NCBI GenBank assembly: GCA_012267415.1
Contig: JAAXGN010000016.1
Location: 62,001 to 126,000, forward strand
Length of the DNA: 64,000 bases
Origin: Candidatus Poribacteria bacterium
Lineage (GTDB): Bacteria > Poribacteria > WGA-4E > WGA-3G
Direction of reading: 5' to 3'
Positions within the stretch are counted from its first letter, which is position 1, and each line of letters starts with the position of its first letter. Positions 10,315-19,432 of this stretch are shown here, piece by piece. The translations under genes and the position numbers were made by a program. The notes under the pieces were generated by a model, which was not told the origin of the DNA, did not search any database, and saw only the letters and a list, made by a program, of their open reading frames with translations.

Positions 10315-13227
10315 TTAAAACGCTTGCCCTAAACCGAAGTGATATTTGACTCCGGGTTTGATGCTAGCTAAATCGGTGTGGCGTGCGGCAGCGAAATCTA
10401 CAGAGAATAAACCGAGACGTAGCCGTAGCCCAAGACCGATTGATCCTTGTATATCTGCCAGACGATAACGTCTACCCTCACGACGTATGATTCTAAAAGG
10501 ATTCTCTGAACTGTATAACTCATCTGTCCACGTTCCGCCAATATCCATAAACAGAACACCGCCAATGCCACCAATTGACCAACGGAAGGGCCAACCGAAA
10601 TAGAGAACATCTATGAAAGGCACACGCAGCTCAATATTGAAAAGTCCAACCCGAGAACCGACAAAGTCTTGATAATCGTATCCTCGGAGTGAGTCTATAC
10701 CGCCCAGATAAAAGAGTGATTTGTCTGCGCCGAAACTACCCCCAAGTAGTAACCGAGTAGCGATCGTTGAACGTCTCCCTAAACCGATATATTTGCGAAT
10801 ATCAAAAATAGCATTTGTAAGTGCTAACTCGCTACCCAGAGCAGGAAATGAACGTTCTACCTCAAAACGGTAGCGTGTGCCTCTATAGGGAGCAAACTCT
10901 CGCCACATTGTATTATCACTCACGAAAGCGATGGAACCCATTGAGAGAAATCCGCGATCATAGAACTCAAAAGGATTAACCGTGGCAAAATTATAAGAGA
11001 ACGGTGTCGTATACATAGAATACTGAAGGTCTAATCTGTTGTACCGATTAAAGGGATAACTGAGATAAGCACCACCACCTGTAATTCGTTGTAAAACACC
11101 AGTCTGATTCCGAAGTGAACCGAGTAGATGGTATTGATGATAGTTGTAGGCAACTACCCCGATATCAGCTCGATTCGTTAAGTATCCGTACTGTGCAATA
11201 AAATCTGGGACGAGATACCCACCTGACTGATTTATGACGCTGAGTTCAACACGATGATTACCTAACATATCACTGGCACTCATCTGAATTTGACTACGTA
11301 ACAGCCCATCAGCTCCGTAACTAAATTGTGGAAAAATAGCATCAAACCGGAAAGAATTGCGTGTACTGTACTTCCGTCTGGCAATTCTATAGTTTCGTTG
11401 AGAGGTATCTGAATCGATATTGATAGCAATCGGTTCTGACGTAAACTCAGGTATTTCGACTTTTTCGTTTAGTATTTTGTCTGAGTTCATCACACAGATG
11501 TCATATTTTCCATTTTGATATGCGCTAAAGAGCAATCTTTTTCCATCTGGTGAGAAACTTGGGTTGGAACACCCTGTTATTAAGTTCGTGAGACGCGTCG
11601 TCTCCCTGGTGGCGATGTGGAGTTTATATGCATCGTACACACCTGACCTGTCAGCACAAAACAGCACGGATTCTCCATCTGACATCCAAATCGGACTAAT
11701 AGCATTTGAAACGTTATCTGTGAGTAATTGTTCCGTTCTTTGATCCATGTCAATAAGAACAAGTCGGTTTTTGTGTTCACGTTCTGAAGCGTAGATGATC
11801 GCATTTCTATTTGGATGCCATGATGGGTGCGTATCGTTGAAGGAATCTCTGGTCAATCTGCTAATAGATTCTGTATCAAGGTCAATGATGTAAAGGTCTG
11901 TTTGTCCTTCTTTCAGAGCAGTAAAAACGATACGGTCACCAGCCCCATTATAGCTGGGGGAGTTTGCTGAATCATAGTCGAGTTTAATGTAATGTGTGAG
12001 TTTGTGTGTGAGGATATTGACTTCAAAGAGATAATTTGCATCGTGGTGTTTACCGATGAAAGCGATGTGATCCCCGTTTGGTGCCCACGCAAGGCTTCTG
12101 TCAAAACCGCTGGAATCAGTTCTGATCTCCTCGTATTTATTACGGAAAAATCGCTTTGTAATTCTATCAAGTCTCTTACCCGTTCTTGAAGACATCAGGA
12201 CAATCTCTAAAAAACCTTCATTTGCTGTAACATAAGCGACGATATCGCCACTGGGTGACCATACAGGTTTAATGTTATGGGAGAATCTGGCGTTTTCAGT
12301 AAGTTTCCGTGAAACGATATTCGGCAACTCGCGATCTTCTATGAGGGGCCAATAGCGTTTTCGCAGCATCTGTTGATAACCGACATCAAATTCTTTCAAA
12401 CTGATGCCAAGTACGTTTTTAAAGACTATGTCAATATTCTTTGTTCTACTCTGTCGCAATCCCCGCAGTATCTCAGCGATTTTATCTCTTCCATAAGTCG
12501 TGACGAGATATTCAACAGCCAACTGTCCCATTTTATAGCCGAGATAAGGAGAACTCAAACGATTGAAGTTCTGCAACTCAGTTAATGGAAGTATATTATT
12601 GTTGATACTTGCATCTCGTAGCACCATTTCACCTAGCGCGTCTTTATCGTTTGCGAAGTAATCTGCCATACCTTCTATAAACCATATCGGTGGTGAATAG
12701 AGGAACTCTCCGCTATAGATACGGGCATGCGGTTTTTGATAGAGAATGTCGAACTGAAAGATGTGTATGAGTTCATGATAGATCACCTCACGAAAAGCTT
12801 CAAGTGATCCTGTGAAAGGTATAACAACCCGATGTTTAAAAAGTTCGGCAAAACCGCCGATACCTTCATGCAGTTCCTGTAGTATGATGTTAGTTTCTTG
12901 AAAATCTTTATGTGATTTGTATAAGATGAGGGGTGTTCTACTCTCAATTTCGTGCTCAAAATCCTCGCTATGTTTTTCATAAGCTTCTTCAGCGATGGCA
13001 GCCATTATCGGAACAAGTTTAGCTTCGCTTGGATAGTAGTGTATATCAAAATGTTCAGTGCGATGGATATGCCAATCAAACCTTTGTGCTGTGATTTTGT
13101 TTTTGCCGAAACCTTGTGCCCAAACGTTTGTTGAGAAGAAGATTGTTAAGATTATAATGATGAAAAATCGTGCAATTTTAATTCCCGATAAGATGTTTTT
13201 TGATAAGGTTTTTTTTTCAGTTTTCAT
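10315..13227 (-). CDS. Secreted HExxH peptidase-like / TolB-type propeller / outer-membrane barrel protein
   Basis: A 970-residue protein with a signal peptide (cut after NVWA). The N-domain (about 40-290) has HELIH at 151-155 and a downstream Glu in FIEGMADYF (E185), the gluzincin zinc-ligand pattern of MA-clan peptidases. Residues about 310-600 hold repeated W-S/T-P-x-G-D blades (WSPSGDIVAYV, WAPNGDHIAFIG, FSPDGKRLLFSA), a TolB/PD40-like propeller. The last ~330 residues are a beta-barrel with Omp85/surface-antigen features (GGIDSLRGYDYQDF, GLGLRLRLGLFSVDFA). It is probably anchored in the outer membrane with the propeller in the periplasm. GAGG lies 6 bases upstream of the start. The substrate is unknown. 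Confidence 0.85.
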   Translation of the reverse strand: MKTEKKTLSKNILSGIKIARFFIIIILTIFFSTNVWAQGFGKNKITAQRFDWHIHRTEHFDIHYYPSEAKLVPIMAAIAEEAYEKHSEDFEHEIESRTPLILYKSHKDFQETNIILQELHEGIGGFAELFKHRVVIPFTGSLEAFREVIYHELIHIFQFDILYQKPHARIYSGEFLYSPPIWFIEGMADYFANDKDALGEMVLRDASINNNILPLTELQNFNRLSSPYLGYKMGQLAVEYLVTTYGRDKIAEILRGLRQSRTKNIDIVFKNVLGISLKEFDVGYQQMLRKRYWPLIEDRELPNIVSRKLTENARFSHNIKPVWSPSGDIVAYVTANEGFLEIVLMSSRTGKRLDRITKRFFRNKYEEIRTDSSGFDRSLAWAPNGDHIAFIGKHHDANYLFEVNILTHKLTHYIKLDYDSANSPSYNGAGDRIVFTALKEGQTDLYIIDLDTESISRLTRDSFNDTHPSWHPNRNAIIYASEREHKNRLVLIDMDQRTEQLLTDNVSNAISPIWMSDGESVLFCADRSGVYDAYKLHIATRETTRLTNLITGCSNPSFSPDGKRLLFSAYQNGKYDICVMNSDKILNEKVEIPEFTSEPIAINIDSDTSQRNYRIARRKYSTRNSFRFDAIFPQFSYGADGLLRSQIQMSASDMLGNHRVELSVINQSGGYLVPDFIAQYGYLTNRADIGVVAYNYHQYHLLGSLRNQTGVLQRITGGGAYLSYPFNRYNRLDLQYSMYTTPFSYNFATVNPFEFYDRGFLSMGSIAFVSDNTMWREFAPYRGTRYRFEVERSFPALGSELALTNAIFDIRKYIGLGRRSTIATRLLLGGSFGADKSLFYLGGIDSLRGYDYQDFVGSRVGLFNIELRVPFIDVLYFGWPFRWSIGGIGGVLFMDIGGTWTDELYSSENPFRIIRREGRRYRLADIQGSIGLGLRLRLGLFSVDFAAARHTDLASIKPGVKYHFGLGQAF

Positions 13228-13240
13228 CAGTTTCCTCTCC

Positions 13241-13272
13241 CGGTAGGTGCGATTTCCTTATCGCACCTACCG
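13241..13272. repeat. GGTAGGTGCGAT-family palindrome
   Basis: CGGTAGGTGCGAT (13241-13253) and ATCGCACCTACCG (13260-13272) pair perfectly around a 6-base loop. The same family recurs at 6656-6686, 57109-57412 and 59483-59593. It sits between the barrel-protein gene and the CsgG/LpoB-like gene, only 14 bases upstream of the barrel-protein start. Confidence 0.75.
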
Positions 13273-13344
13273 TTCTGGGTATTATTGATAGTGTATAAAT
13301 AATTCCATCATCCACCATATTTTGACTATTTATTTTGGCGGGAA

Positions 13345-14112
13345 TTACCGCATCAGAAATCTGTCTTCTTGTTCGTAGTGTGGAGAGATGTCTTGCGTAA
13401 ATTGTGCGACAGCGCGTTTGCTGAGTTCTCTCAATGTGGTCTCTTGTGGTGCCATTTGCGAAAAGACGAAGGAACCGATAGAGTGTGCTTCCGCAGCTCT
13501 CTGTTGATAAACTTCATCCCAGATAATCTGCTCAGAGTCAACATCTACAATGATGACACGTAATGCAAGTAGATAGGTCTTTTGCATATAGTCTTGATAA
13601 TCCATAACATATCGCTGTTGACTGACTGAATACCGTTCACCGTAATAACGTCTGGCTCGTGTATCCGTGTAAAAACGATAACTTCCGATAATGACTCCTT
13701 TTACTTCAAAGTATCCACCAAACTTGCTCAATCGTTCGGTATCCGCGAGTAGGTCTTCTTCAATCTCTTCACCTGTCATGATACGTTCGGTTTCCTGTTT
13801 ATCAACAACCTCAAAATGTTTTTGTCGTGATAGGCCGCTTCTTAGAATCTGTGCGACATCTTTTCCTATATCAGCGGGGATTTCCCCTATCTTTGATGTG
13901 TGTTTTTCACTGATAAACGGCAGCACAGCGAAGTTCGAATATGTATTGATATCAATTTCGGATTGAACTTTTATTGGTATAGAAACGCGCGCGACTTTAC
14001 TACCACAAGCACACAACGTCAAGGATATGAGCAGCAATAGACAAGGGATTGCATATTGTCCCGCATATAGCAGGTAAGACTGAGAAAGAGGTGATTGTAT
14101 TTTTTTTTGCAT
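13345..14112 (-). CDS. CsgG/LpoB-like lipoprotein
   Basis: A 255-residue protein with a hydrophobic leader ending in LTLCACG, a plausible lipobox. The mature part begins with a NFAVLPF strand motif and continues through IGKDVAQILRSGLSRQKHFEVVDKQETERIM, then GVIIGSYRF and ALRVIIVDVDSEQIIWDE. This is the fold pattern of CsgG, LpoB and TolB N-terminal-like outer-membrane lipoproteins. The start has only a weak ribosome site. It lies 16 bases after the TPR lipoprotein gene, so translational coupling is likely. The role is inferred as an envelope assembly or accessory factor. Confidence 0.75.
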   Translation of the reverse strand: MQKKIQSPLSQSYLLYAGQYAIPCLLLLISLTLCACGSKVARVSIPIKVQSEIDINTYSNFAVLPFISEKHTSKIGEIPADIGKDVAQILRSGLSRQKHFEVVDKQETERIMTGEEIEEDLLADTERLSKFGGYFEVKGVIIGSYRFYTDTRARRYYGERYSVSQQRYVMDYQDYMQKTYLLALRVIIVDVDSEQIIWDEVYQQRAAEAHSIGSFVFSQMAPQETTLRELSKRAVAQFTQDISPHYEQEDRFLMR

Positions 14113-14128
14113 TGTGAGGATACCAAGG

Positions 14129-14527
14129 TTAATCGTTTTCAGGTTCTTCTAAAGATTCATCAGATATATTCTCGCTCTCGAGTCCACTTCGGCGAATATG
14201 AAGTCGACATCTACGATAATTGATCCTGTAATATTTGCTATTCGGGTCGAGTTCAGTTGCGCGTTGATATGCTGACTTTGCCTCCGCTATTTTTCCCATC
14301 GCCTCATAACCGACGCCGAGGTTGTTATGGGCAGCAGCGTTATTTGGGTCAATACTTACCACCTGTTTCCATCGGAAAATCGCCTCATTCCAAAGACCGG
14401 CTTGTGCAGCTTTTATTGCAAACTGGTTATAGTCTTTTGTGCTTGTCACATCGTGGGATGCACAACCAATCAGGATCATAAGTATGAAGACAGAGCATAA
14501 CAGAATGCTGGTATGTGTTTGTTGCAT
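14129..14527 (-). CDS. TPR lipoprotein
   Basis: A 132-residue protein with a lipoprotein signal (ILMILIGC, Cys at about 22). Two TPR units follow: AAQAGLWNEAIFRWKQVVSI and NNLGVGYEAMGKIAEAKSAY. The tail is charged and acidic. AAGGAG lies 8 bases before the ATG. It is the first gene of a minus-strand pair with the CsgG/LpoB-like lipoprotein, whose assembly it may assist. That link rests only on adjacency. Confidence 0.8.
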   Translation of the reverse strand: MQQTHTSILLCSVFILMILIGCASHDVTSTKDYNQFAIKAAQAGLWNEAIFRWKQVVSIDPNNAAAHNNLGVGYEAMGKIAEAKSAYQRATELDPNSKYYRINYRRCRLHIRRSGLESENISDESLEEPEND

Positions 14528-14667
14528 TTTTGTATCTCCTTATTCAATCAATTTTACACTAAAAATGCTTGTGCTGTCAAGGAAATATGGGAGTGTGATT
14601 TCACTTGGTATTAAACTGTGAATCTGTTATGCTTAATCAGTGGAGTGTTAGAAATAAGGAGGATTTA

Positions 14668-15780
14668 ATGTCAAGTATAACACCAGTACGAACTGTTATT
14701 ATTGGATGTGGTATGATTGCAGCAGGTGGTTACCAACCGCGTTGTCAAGCGTATCCTAATCAAATTGAATTGGTCGGTTTCTATGACCAAGATAAGGCCC
14801 GTGCAACAGCACTTGCAGAGAGAAATGGAGGTAAGGTTTATCCATCCCTTGATGCGGTTCTGAACGATTCAAATGTGGAAGCGATTGTAAATCTGACGCT
14901 ACATATTTCACACTATCCTGTTTCATTAGCGGCACTGAAGGCTGGAAAACATGTCTATTCCGAAAAACCGATCTCTATCAAGACTGATGAGGCGAATGAA
15001 CTTGTTGAGACTGCAGAAACAAACGGATTAAAACTGGCGTGTGCGCCATCCGCGATACTCGGTTATGTGCAACAGAACGTCTGGCAGCGGATTCGCGATG
15101 GCGAGATAGGTGATGTGATTTCTGCAATTGGGAACTTTGGCGGCCCCCTGGAGCATTGGCATCCAAGCGCAGATGCGTTCTTACAGCATGCAGGCCCCTT
15201 CAGAGATGTAGCACCTTACCCGCTAACAGCGATGACGACAATGATAGGACCCGTGAAAACAGTTCACGGATTTGCAAGGGTGGCTGTGCCGAGACGGGTG
15301 TTGACACAAGGACCGAAAATAGGTACTGAATTTGAGGTTAAGGAAAAGGATCACGGTTTTGCAGTGCTCGAATTTGATGTGCCTCAGGATGGCGGTTCAC
15401 ACGGATTTATTTATCACAGTTTTACCGTGACTTCTCAAATTCCACCTTACGAGATTCACGGCACAAAAGGTGGGTTTTCATTGCAGGCACATGATGATGG
15501 ACGCGGTATTAAGAAGTTTACACCTCAAGCTGGATGGCAAGATGAACCATCACCTCCGAAAGCATTTACGGGATTGGATTGGGGAAAAGGTGTAGCAGAT
15601 TTTGCGGATGCAATTAGGCATGATCGTAATCCAAGATGTAACGGTGCACAAGCACGTCATGTCTTGGAGGTCTGTGAACGGGTGCTTGAATCTTCTGATT
15701 TGGGTAGACCTGTTGATGTATTGAGTCGTTTCCCAGCACCACCGGCAGTGGACCGAGTAGCACCGTGGGAAACGAGTTGA
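14668..15780 (+). CDS. Gfo/Idh/MocA family NAD(P)-dependent oxidoreductase
   Basis: The start is set at 14668, where AAGGAGG lies 5 bases upstream; an in-frame codon 63 bases earlier has no ribosome site. The 370-residue protein opens with a Rossmann motif (IIGCGMIAAGGYQPR), has the family EKP signature (HVYSEKPISI) near residue 110, and a C-terminal alpha/beta substrate domain with DVAPYPLTAM. This family oxidises or reduces sugars, inositols and related polyols. The substrate cannot be read here. It is convergent with a sugar isomerase-like gene across a large palindrome. Confidence 0.9.
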   Translation: MSSITPVRTVIIGCGMIAAGGYQPRCQAYPNQIELVGFYDQDKARATALAERNGGKVYPSLDAVLNDSNVEAIVNLTLHISHYPVSLAALKAGKHVYSEKPISIKTDEANELVETAETNGLKLACAPSAILGYVQQNVWQRIRDGEIGDVISAIGNFGGPLEHWHPSADAFLQHAGPFRDVAPYPLTAMTTMIGPVKTVHGFARVAVPRRVLTQGPKIGTEFEVKEKDHGFAVLEFDVPQDGGSHGFIYHSFTVTSQIPPYEIHGTKGGFSLQAHDDGRGIKKFTPQAGWQDEPSPPKAFTGLDWGKGVADFADAIRHDRNPRCNGAQARHVLEVCERVLESSDLGRPVDVLSRFPAPPAVDRVAPWETS

Positions 15781-15854
15781 TCATAGGACTCTACACAGAT
15801 AGGACTTACGCGGAAAATTGGATTTTCGGGCTGACCGAAAGTGTATTGTAAAGA

Positions 15855-15916
15855 ACGGGCAATGAATTGCCCTACTACGAACCCGTCCGTTTGTAGTAGG
15901 GCAATTCATTGCCCGT
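15855..15916. repeat. GTAGTAGGGCAATTCATTGCCC-family inverted repeat
   Basis: Two 24-base arms, 15855-15878 and 15893-15916, are perfect reverse complements around a 14-base loop. Each arm contains GTAGTAGGGCAATTCATTGC. It lies between two convergent genes, where it could also terminate transcription both ways. Relatives are at 22753-22790 and 39693-39740. Confidence 0.85.
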
Positions 15917-15953
15917 CTATTAACTTAGTTTTAACTTAATCTTCATCAACCAT

Positions 15954-16778
15954 TTAGATCTTCAGTGAGTCGCGCAGCATTTCTACACTCTTCGGAACAC
16001 CTGTATGTGCATCTTCTTTACCTTCAAATTCAATAGAGATATAACCCTGAAATCCAACATCTCGTAGAATCTCACCGATTTTGGTATAATCAAGGTCTAA
16101 GGTGTACCATTCTCCTCCGCCGTAATAGGTTTTTGCGTGTACAAGCACAGTTTCGGGTGCAATCTGTGCAAGTTTGTCGTACGGATCGGTGAGGAAATTT
16201 CCGCAATCCATTGTTACCTTCAACCATTCGGAGTCTATTGCAGAGACGATTCTGTTTACGCCTTCTGCTGTACATGTCAACCCCCAATGGTTTTCCAAAC
16301 CGAGAATCACACCGTATTTCTCTGCATCCGGGAGGCATTTTTCAATAGAAGCAATCACCCAGTCAAATGCGTCATCCTCAGTATAATCGGGTAGTGCTGG
16401 TTCTTTCCCTTCAGTTTTCATCAGGTCATCAAAGGACTTTATCGTATTCCATCGTCCTGAGTTTAAGCGAATTGATGGGATACCGAGTTCATGTGCTAAC
16501 CGTAGGCAGTGTATAGTGTGATTGATGTCTTTTTGTCGTTTTTCTGCTTCTGGTGAAACAAAACTTTGATGGATAGAGAGTGCGTATAGGTCAAGTCCGT
16601 GAATAAATGCGTGTCTCTTTAGTTTCTGTAGATAAGCGGATGCTTCGGATTCCATTTGACGGTGTAGGATTTCAATGCCGTCAAGTTCAAGTTTTGCGGC
16701 TTCTTCAATGACATGTTCAATTGGCACTTTCTCAGTTTTGAAATGCCAATACGAATATGTGGATACGCCAAGTTTCAA
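15954..16778 (-). CDS. Sugar phosphate isomerase/epimerase-like TIM barrel (AP endonuclease 2 superfamily)
   Basis: A 274-residue protein starting at a TTG (16778) with GAGGTG 6 bases upstream. It has the usual barrel signatures: DGIEIL after strand 2, a metal-site Glu in LGLENHWG, Asp in TMDCGNF, His in VHAKTYY and the final Glu in SIEFEG. These fit the xylose-isomerase-like TIM barrel family acting on ketoses or inositol derivatives. The exact substrate is unknown. It is convergent with the Gfo/Idh gene; such pairs often work on one sugar pathway, which is inference here. Confidence 0.88.
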   Translation of the reverse strand: MKLGVSTYSYWHFKTEKVPIEHVIEEAAKLELDGIEILHRQMESEASAYLQKLKRHAFIHGLDLYALSIHQSFVSPEAEKRQKDINHTIHCLRLAHELGIPSIRLNSGRWNTIKSFDDLMKTEGKEPALPDYTEDDAFDWVIASIEKCLPDAEKYGVILGLENHWGLTCTAEGVNRIVSAIDSEWLKVTMDCGNFLTDPYDKLAQIAPETVLVHAKTYYGGGEWYTLDLDYTKIGEILRDVGFQGYISIEFEGKEDAHTGVPKSVEMLRDSLKI

Positions 16779-16806
16779 TTTTTCACCTCAATAAGTATTC
16801 ATTAAC

Positions 16807-16857
16807 AAAACAATCTCCCAATGATGGACAGGATGTCTGTCATCGGGAGATTGTTTT
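16807..16857 (-). terminator. Rho-independent terminator after the DUF4159 gene
   Basis: AAAACAATCTCCC (16807-16819) and GGGAGATTGTTTT (16845-16857) form a perfect 13-bp outer stem, with more pairing inside (ATGATGGACA / TGTCTGTCAT). On the minus strand the stem ends in a T-rich run, 38 bases after the stop at 16896. Confidence 0.7.
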
Positions 16858-16895
16858 AGATTAGGATTAGAACTGAATAGTCTCAAAGTAGTCTA

Positions 16896-18377
16896 TTATT
16901 CAGTTGCTCCAGTTTTTGCAGCTTCAGGTGCGCGTGTTGGAAGTTCTCTCTTCGCCAAGGTGTCTTCTGGCACATACCCGGAATAATCTGAAATATCTCC
17001 GTGTGTCAGTGCATAGACGACGACGTTTGTCATAAATCGGTAGACACCTGGTGAATAGTGGACACTCCGTGTTGGTAAACTAACAGATTCCATTGCACAC
17101 ATGTAATCACGTCTGACAACGAGAACGGATAATTTATTCTCAATTGAGAAACCCTCAAGGAAGTTCCGTTTCGGAGGACGTGTGCCCCACCAGAAAATAT
17201 CAAATCCGACAGGGGGGCCACCGATTTGATAGAAATTATCATAGATTTCGTGTGTGTTGTCTACACGTTCTATTTGGTGTTCTGGCATGACATATCGCAT
17301 CTGTGCGAGGAACAGTCGTATCATTGCCTGTTGTGCAGCGTTTACACCGCAGTCATCAAAGATGAGGAATCCACCTTTTTCGACGAGGTACTTCCGTAAA
17401 CCTGCAGCTTCAGCTTGTGTTAAACGGCTATCCATTTTTCCGCCGCCATATTGTCTTCCGAGCAAGTTTCTGGAGCGTACGAGAGATGGATCGTGTCCTG
17501 TCATAAACGCAATCGGCGTTTTTAATAGATTAGTATCCGTGAATTCTAATGCGCCTCCCTCAACGTTCATGTCGGTTTTGATCTGTGTTTTCTCATTAAG
17601 CCATTTGGTAAGAGCATTTAGCGAAGAAGCGTCAGCCCACCAGTCGGACAGATTATGTCGGATACGTGTGAAACGTAATACACCGCGTATATCACGACCT
17701 TTACCGATGACGCGTCCGCCGGGTTCACCCTTGGGTAATGGTGGCACTTCAACATTACCGAGCGTAATGCTTTCGGCGACATCACCGAGAGCGTCGCGAA
17801 CGACACCGACATTCTCAACCATAGCTAAACCGGGGGGACGTTGGAAGGTGACTTTGACCTGCACTGGACTTCCTGATACGCCGCGAACGATATTAGCAGG
17901 ACCAGCGGTAGGTGCACTCGGTGCAGGACCCGCAAATGCTAAGGCACTCGGTGAATCCGACACAGGGAGTTCTGTGTGTGTAACCACTTCGGGTATAGGA
18001 ACATTGGGTTGAACCACTTTCGGGACGTTTGGATTTATAGGGGCATCAACCTTAACTGCTTGATTTGAAAATTCCAAGACTGTCTGTTGTTGTACAACAG
18101 TAGTTTTTGGAGCAAAAGCGGTTGTTAAACGGGGTTGCACTTGCACCTGTTCGAGAACAACCGTGTCTTCAACAGGAACAATCGGTTTGTTCAGTTGTCT
18201 GACAATTGGTTTTCGGACCTTAGGCTTCGGGGGTTCAGGTGGTTTTGCAAATTGCACACCAACCAAGTCTTTAAATGTCTCGGTTTGCGTCACAAAATAG
18301 ACGCCTGCAATCAGTATCAAAACCACGTGAATCAGAAGTGAAGTCATTAAGGCACCAGAAGTTCTTTTAGCACTCAT
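16896..18377 (-). CDS. DUF4159 domain protein with TonB-like membrane anchor
   Basis: A 493-residue protein. It has one N-terminal membrane helix (LLIHVVLILIAGVYFV) and a Pro/Lys-rich TonB-like stalk (KPPEPPKPKVRKP). A Pro/Val linker runs to about residue 200. A C-terminal DUF4159 domain follows, with IRHNLSDWWAD, TPIAFMTGHD, KGGFLIFDDCGVN and PGVYRFMTNVVVYALTHGD. GAGGT lies 6 bases before the ATG. In other genomes DUF4159 proteins resemble ThuA-like/glutamine-amidotransferase folds and sit near MoxR/BatA-type genes. Here no such neighbours are seen. The function is unknown, probably periplasmic. Confidence 0.82.
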   Translation of the reverse strand: MSAKRTSGALMTSLLIHVVLILIAGVYFVTQTETFKDLVGVQFAKPPEPPKPKVRKPIVRQLNKPIVPVEDTVVLEQVQVQPRLTTAFAPKTTVVQQQTVLEFSNQAVKVDAPINPNVPKVVQPNVPIPEVVTHTELPVSDSPSALAFAGPAPSAPTAGPANIVRGVSGSPVQVKVTFQRPPGLAMVENVGVVRDALGDVAESITLGNVEVPPLPKGEPGGRVIGKGRDIRGVLRFTRIRHNLSDWWADASSLNALTKWLNEKTQIKTDMNVEGGALEFTDTNLLKTPIAFMTGHDPSLVRSRNLLGRQYGGGKMDSRLTQAEAAGLRKYLVEKGGFLIFDDCGVNAAQQAMIRLFLAQMRYVMPEHQIERVDNTHEIYDNFYQIGGPPVGFDIFWWGTRPPKRNFLEGFSIENKLSVLVVRRDYMCAMESVSLPTRSVHYSPGVYRFMTNVVVYALTHGDISDYSGYVPEDTLAKRELPTRAPEAAKTGATE

Positions 18378-18587
18378 TTTTTACCTCACATGATTATTAT
18401 TAATGTATAGATTCTCAACGAAAATATGTTCTTAAAGTATAAGGCAGTACAATAATACCTACTTGACATCTGTGCAATTTCTATGCCATTAACTAAGTTA
18501 GTTGTAGTTGTAATTCTCTACGATATCCGGATAATTTTTGCACAAATTTGTGCAGTCCAGATTTGTAGTTGCACAATTTCGTGCATC

Positions 18588-19244
18588 CTATGGGGCTTTA
18601 GCAGATTCGTCAGTAAAGTATTTAGAGATTTCAGGAACCCCACGACCCATATTAATAACATTTCCTGTCACGCTGTCAATTTGTTGGAGCTGCCAGTCTT
18701 CGTGTTCATTCTTAACCAAGTATGCATAGGTTACCCCGGAACCTTGCGACCTATAAGAAGCAGAAGCTCTTGCACTCGCTTCTAAAGTATTTGGATCAGA
18801 CTTTGATCTACGAATCCAAAATTGGCTAAACCGATTACTACCTGTCCAATTCTGATTGCTAGTGCCTTGTCCCGTCCATAGACCTTCTATTGTGCCTTTA
18901 ACTTGGGTCCACCCTGCTGATGGTCCGACGGGTTCAACGAAACCCCCTGCTACCCATGCCACACGAAATTGTGCATGGACAGGATGTTCTTTCCATATTT
19001 TCCGAATGTCTACTAACTTTCTTCTGTTGAAAGCTGAATAGAAAGCACCATAAACTTGTTGTATCTCACTTTTTTCTGCCTCAAAATCGATCGGCTCAGC
19101 TGTCGCTATGACTATCGGTTCCGATGGGTCTGTAGTTGGTGTTCTGTCCGTGGGTCCCTCATCACTCCCGCAACTTAGCATGCCAATGCTCATGATGCAT
19201 ATAGCGAGAAGCGTGAGAAAGATCCGGATTGATTGCCATTTCAT
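18588..19244 (-). CDS. Lipoprotein with SnoaL/NTF2-like features
   Basis: The start is at 19244, where GGAGG lies 7 bases upstream; an upstream in-frame codon at 19277 has none. The product is 218 residues. The leader ends MLSC-G, a lipobox, followed by a Thr/Pro linker. The domain starts EIQQVYGAFYSAFNRRKLVDIRKIW, the helical opening of SnoaL/NTF2-like cone folds, and ends with VKNEHEDWQLQQIDSV, the matching last strand. Binding partner or enzymatic role is not visible. The calcium/calmodulin-kinase-association-like reading is only moderate. Confidence 0.7.
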   Translation of the reverse strand: MKWQSIRIFLTLLAICIMSIGMLSCGSDEGPTDRTPTTDPSEPIVIATAEPIDFEAEKSEIQQVYGAFYSAFNRRKLVDIRKIWKEHPVHAQFRVAWVAGGFVEPVGPSAGWTQVKGTIEGLWTGQGTSNQNWTGSNRFSQFWIRRSKSDPNTLEASARASASYRSQGSGVTYAYLVKNEHEDWQLQQIDSVTGNVINMGRGVPEISKYFTDESAKAP

Positions 19245-19432
19245 TTTATTCCTCCATAGACTTTTTGTATATCTCAAAAACTTGTATTCAATATAATTGT
19301 GCTTATGCTTGTATATAAGAAAAGAAACTTTTCCAAGTTATCCGTTTATCATAAGATGTTGTATAAAGTGTATCTTAGCATCTTTGCAAAAATCTGTCAA
19401 GCAAAATTCAAGACAAATTATGTCCTACGTTC

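Noticed and set aside
13369..13563. Plus-strand frames opposite the lipoprotein, barrel and TPR genes
   Set aside because: They are complements of clearly coding minus-strand genes, with no ribosome sites or recognisable motifs.
14605..14667. Earlier start for the Gfo/Idh gene
   Set aside because: No ribosome site there, and the extra 21 residues precede the usual Rossmann start. AAGGAGG marks 14668.
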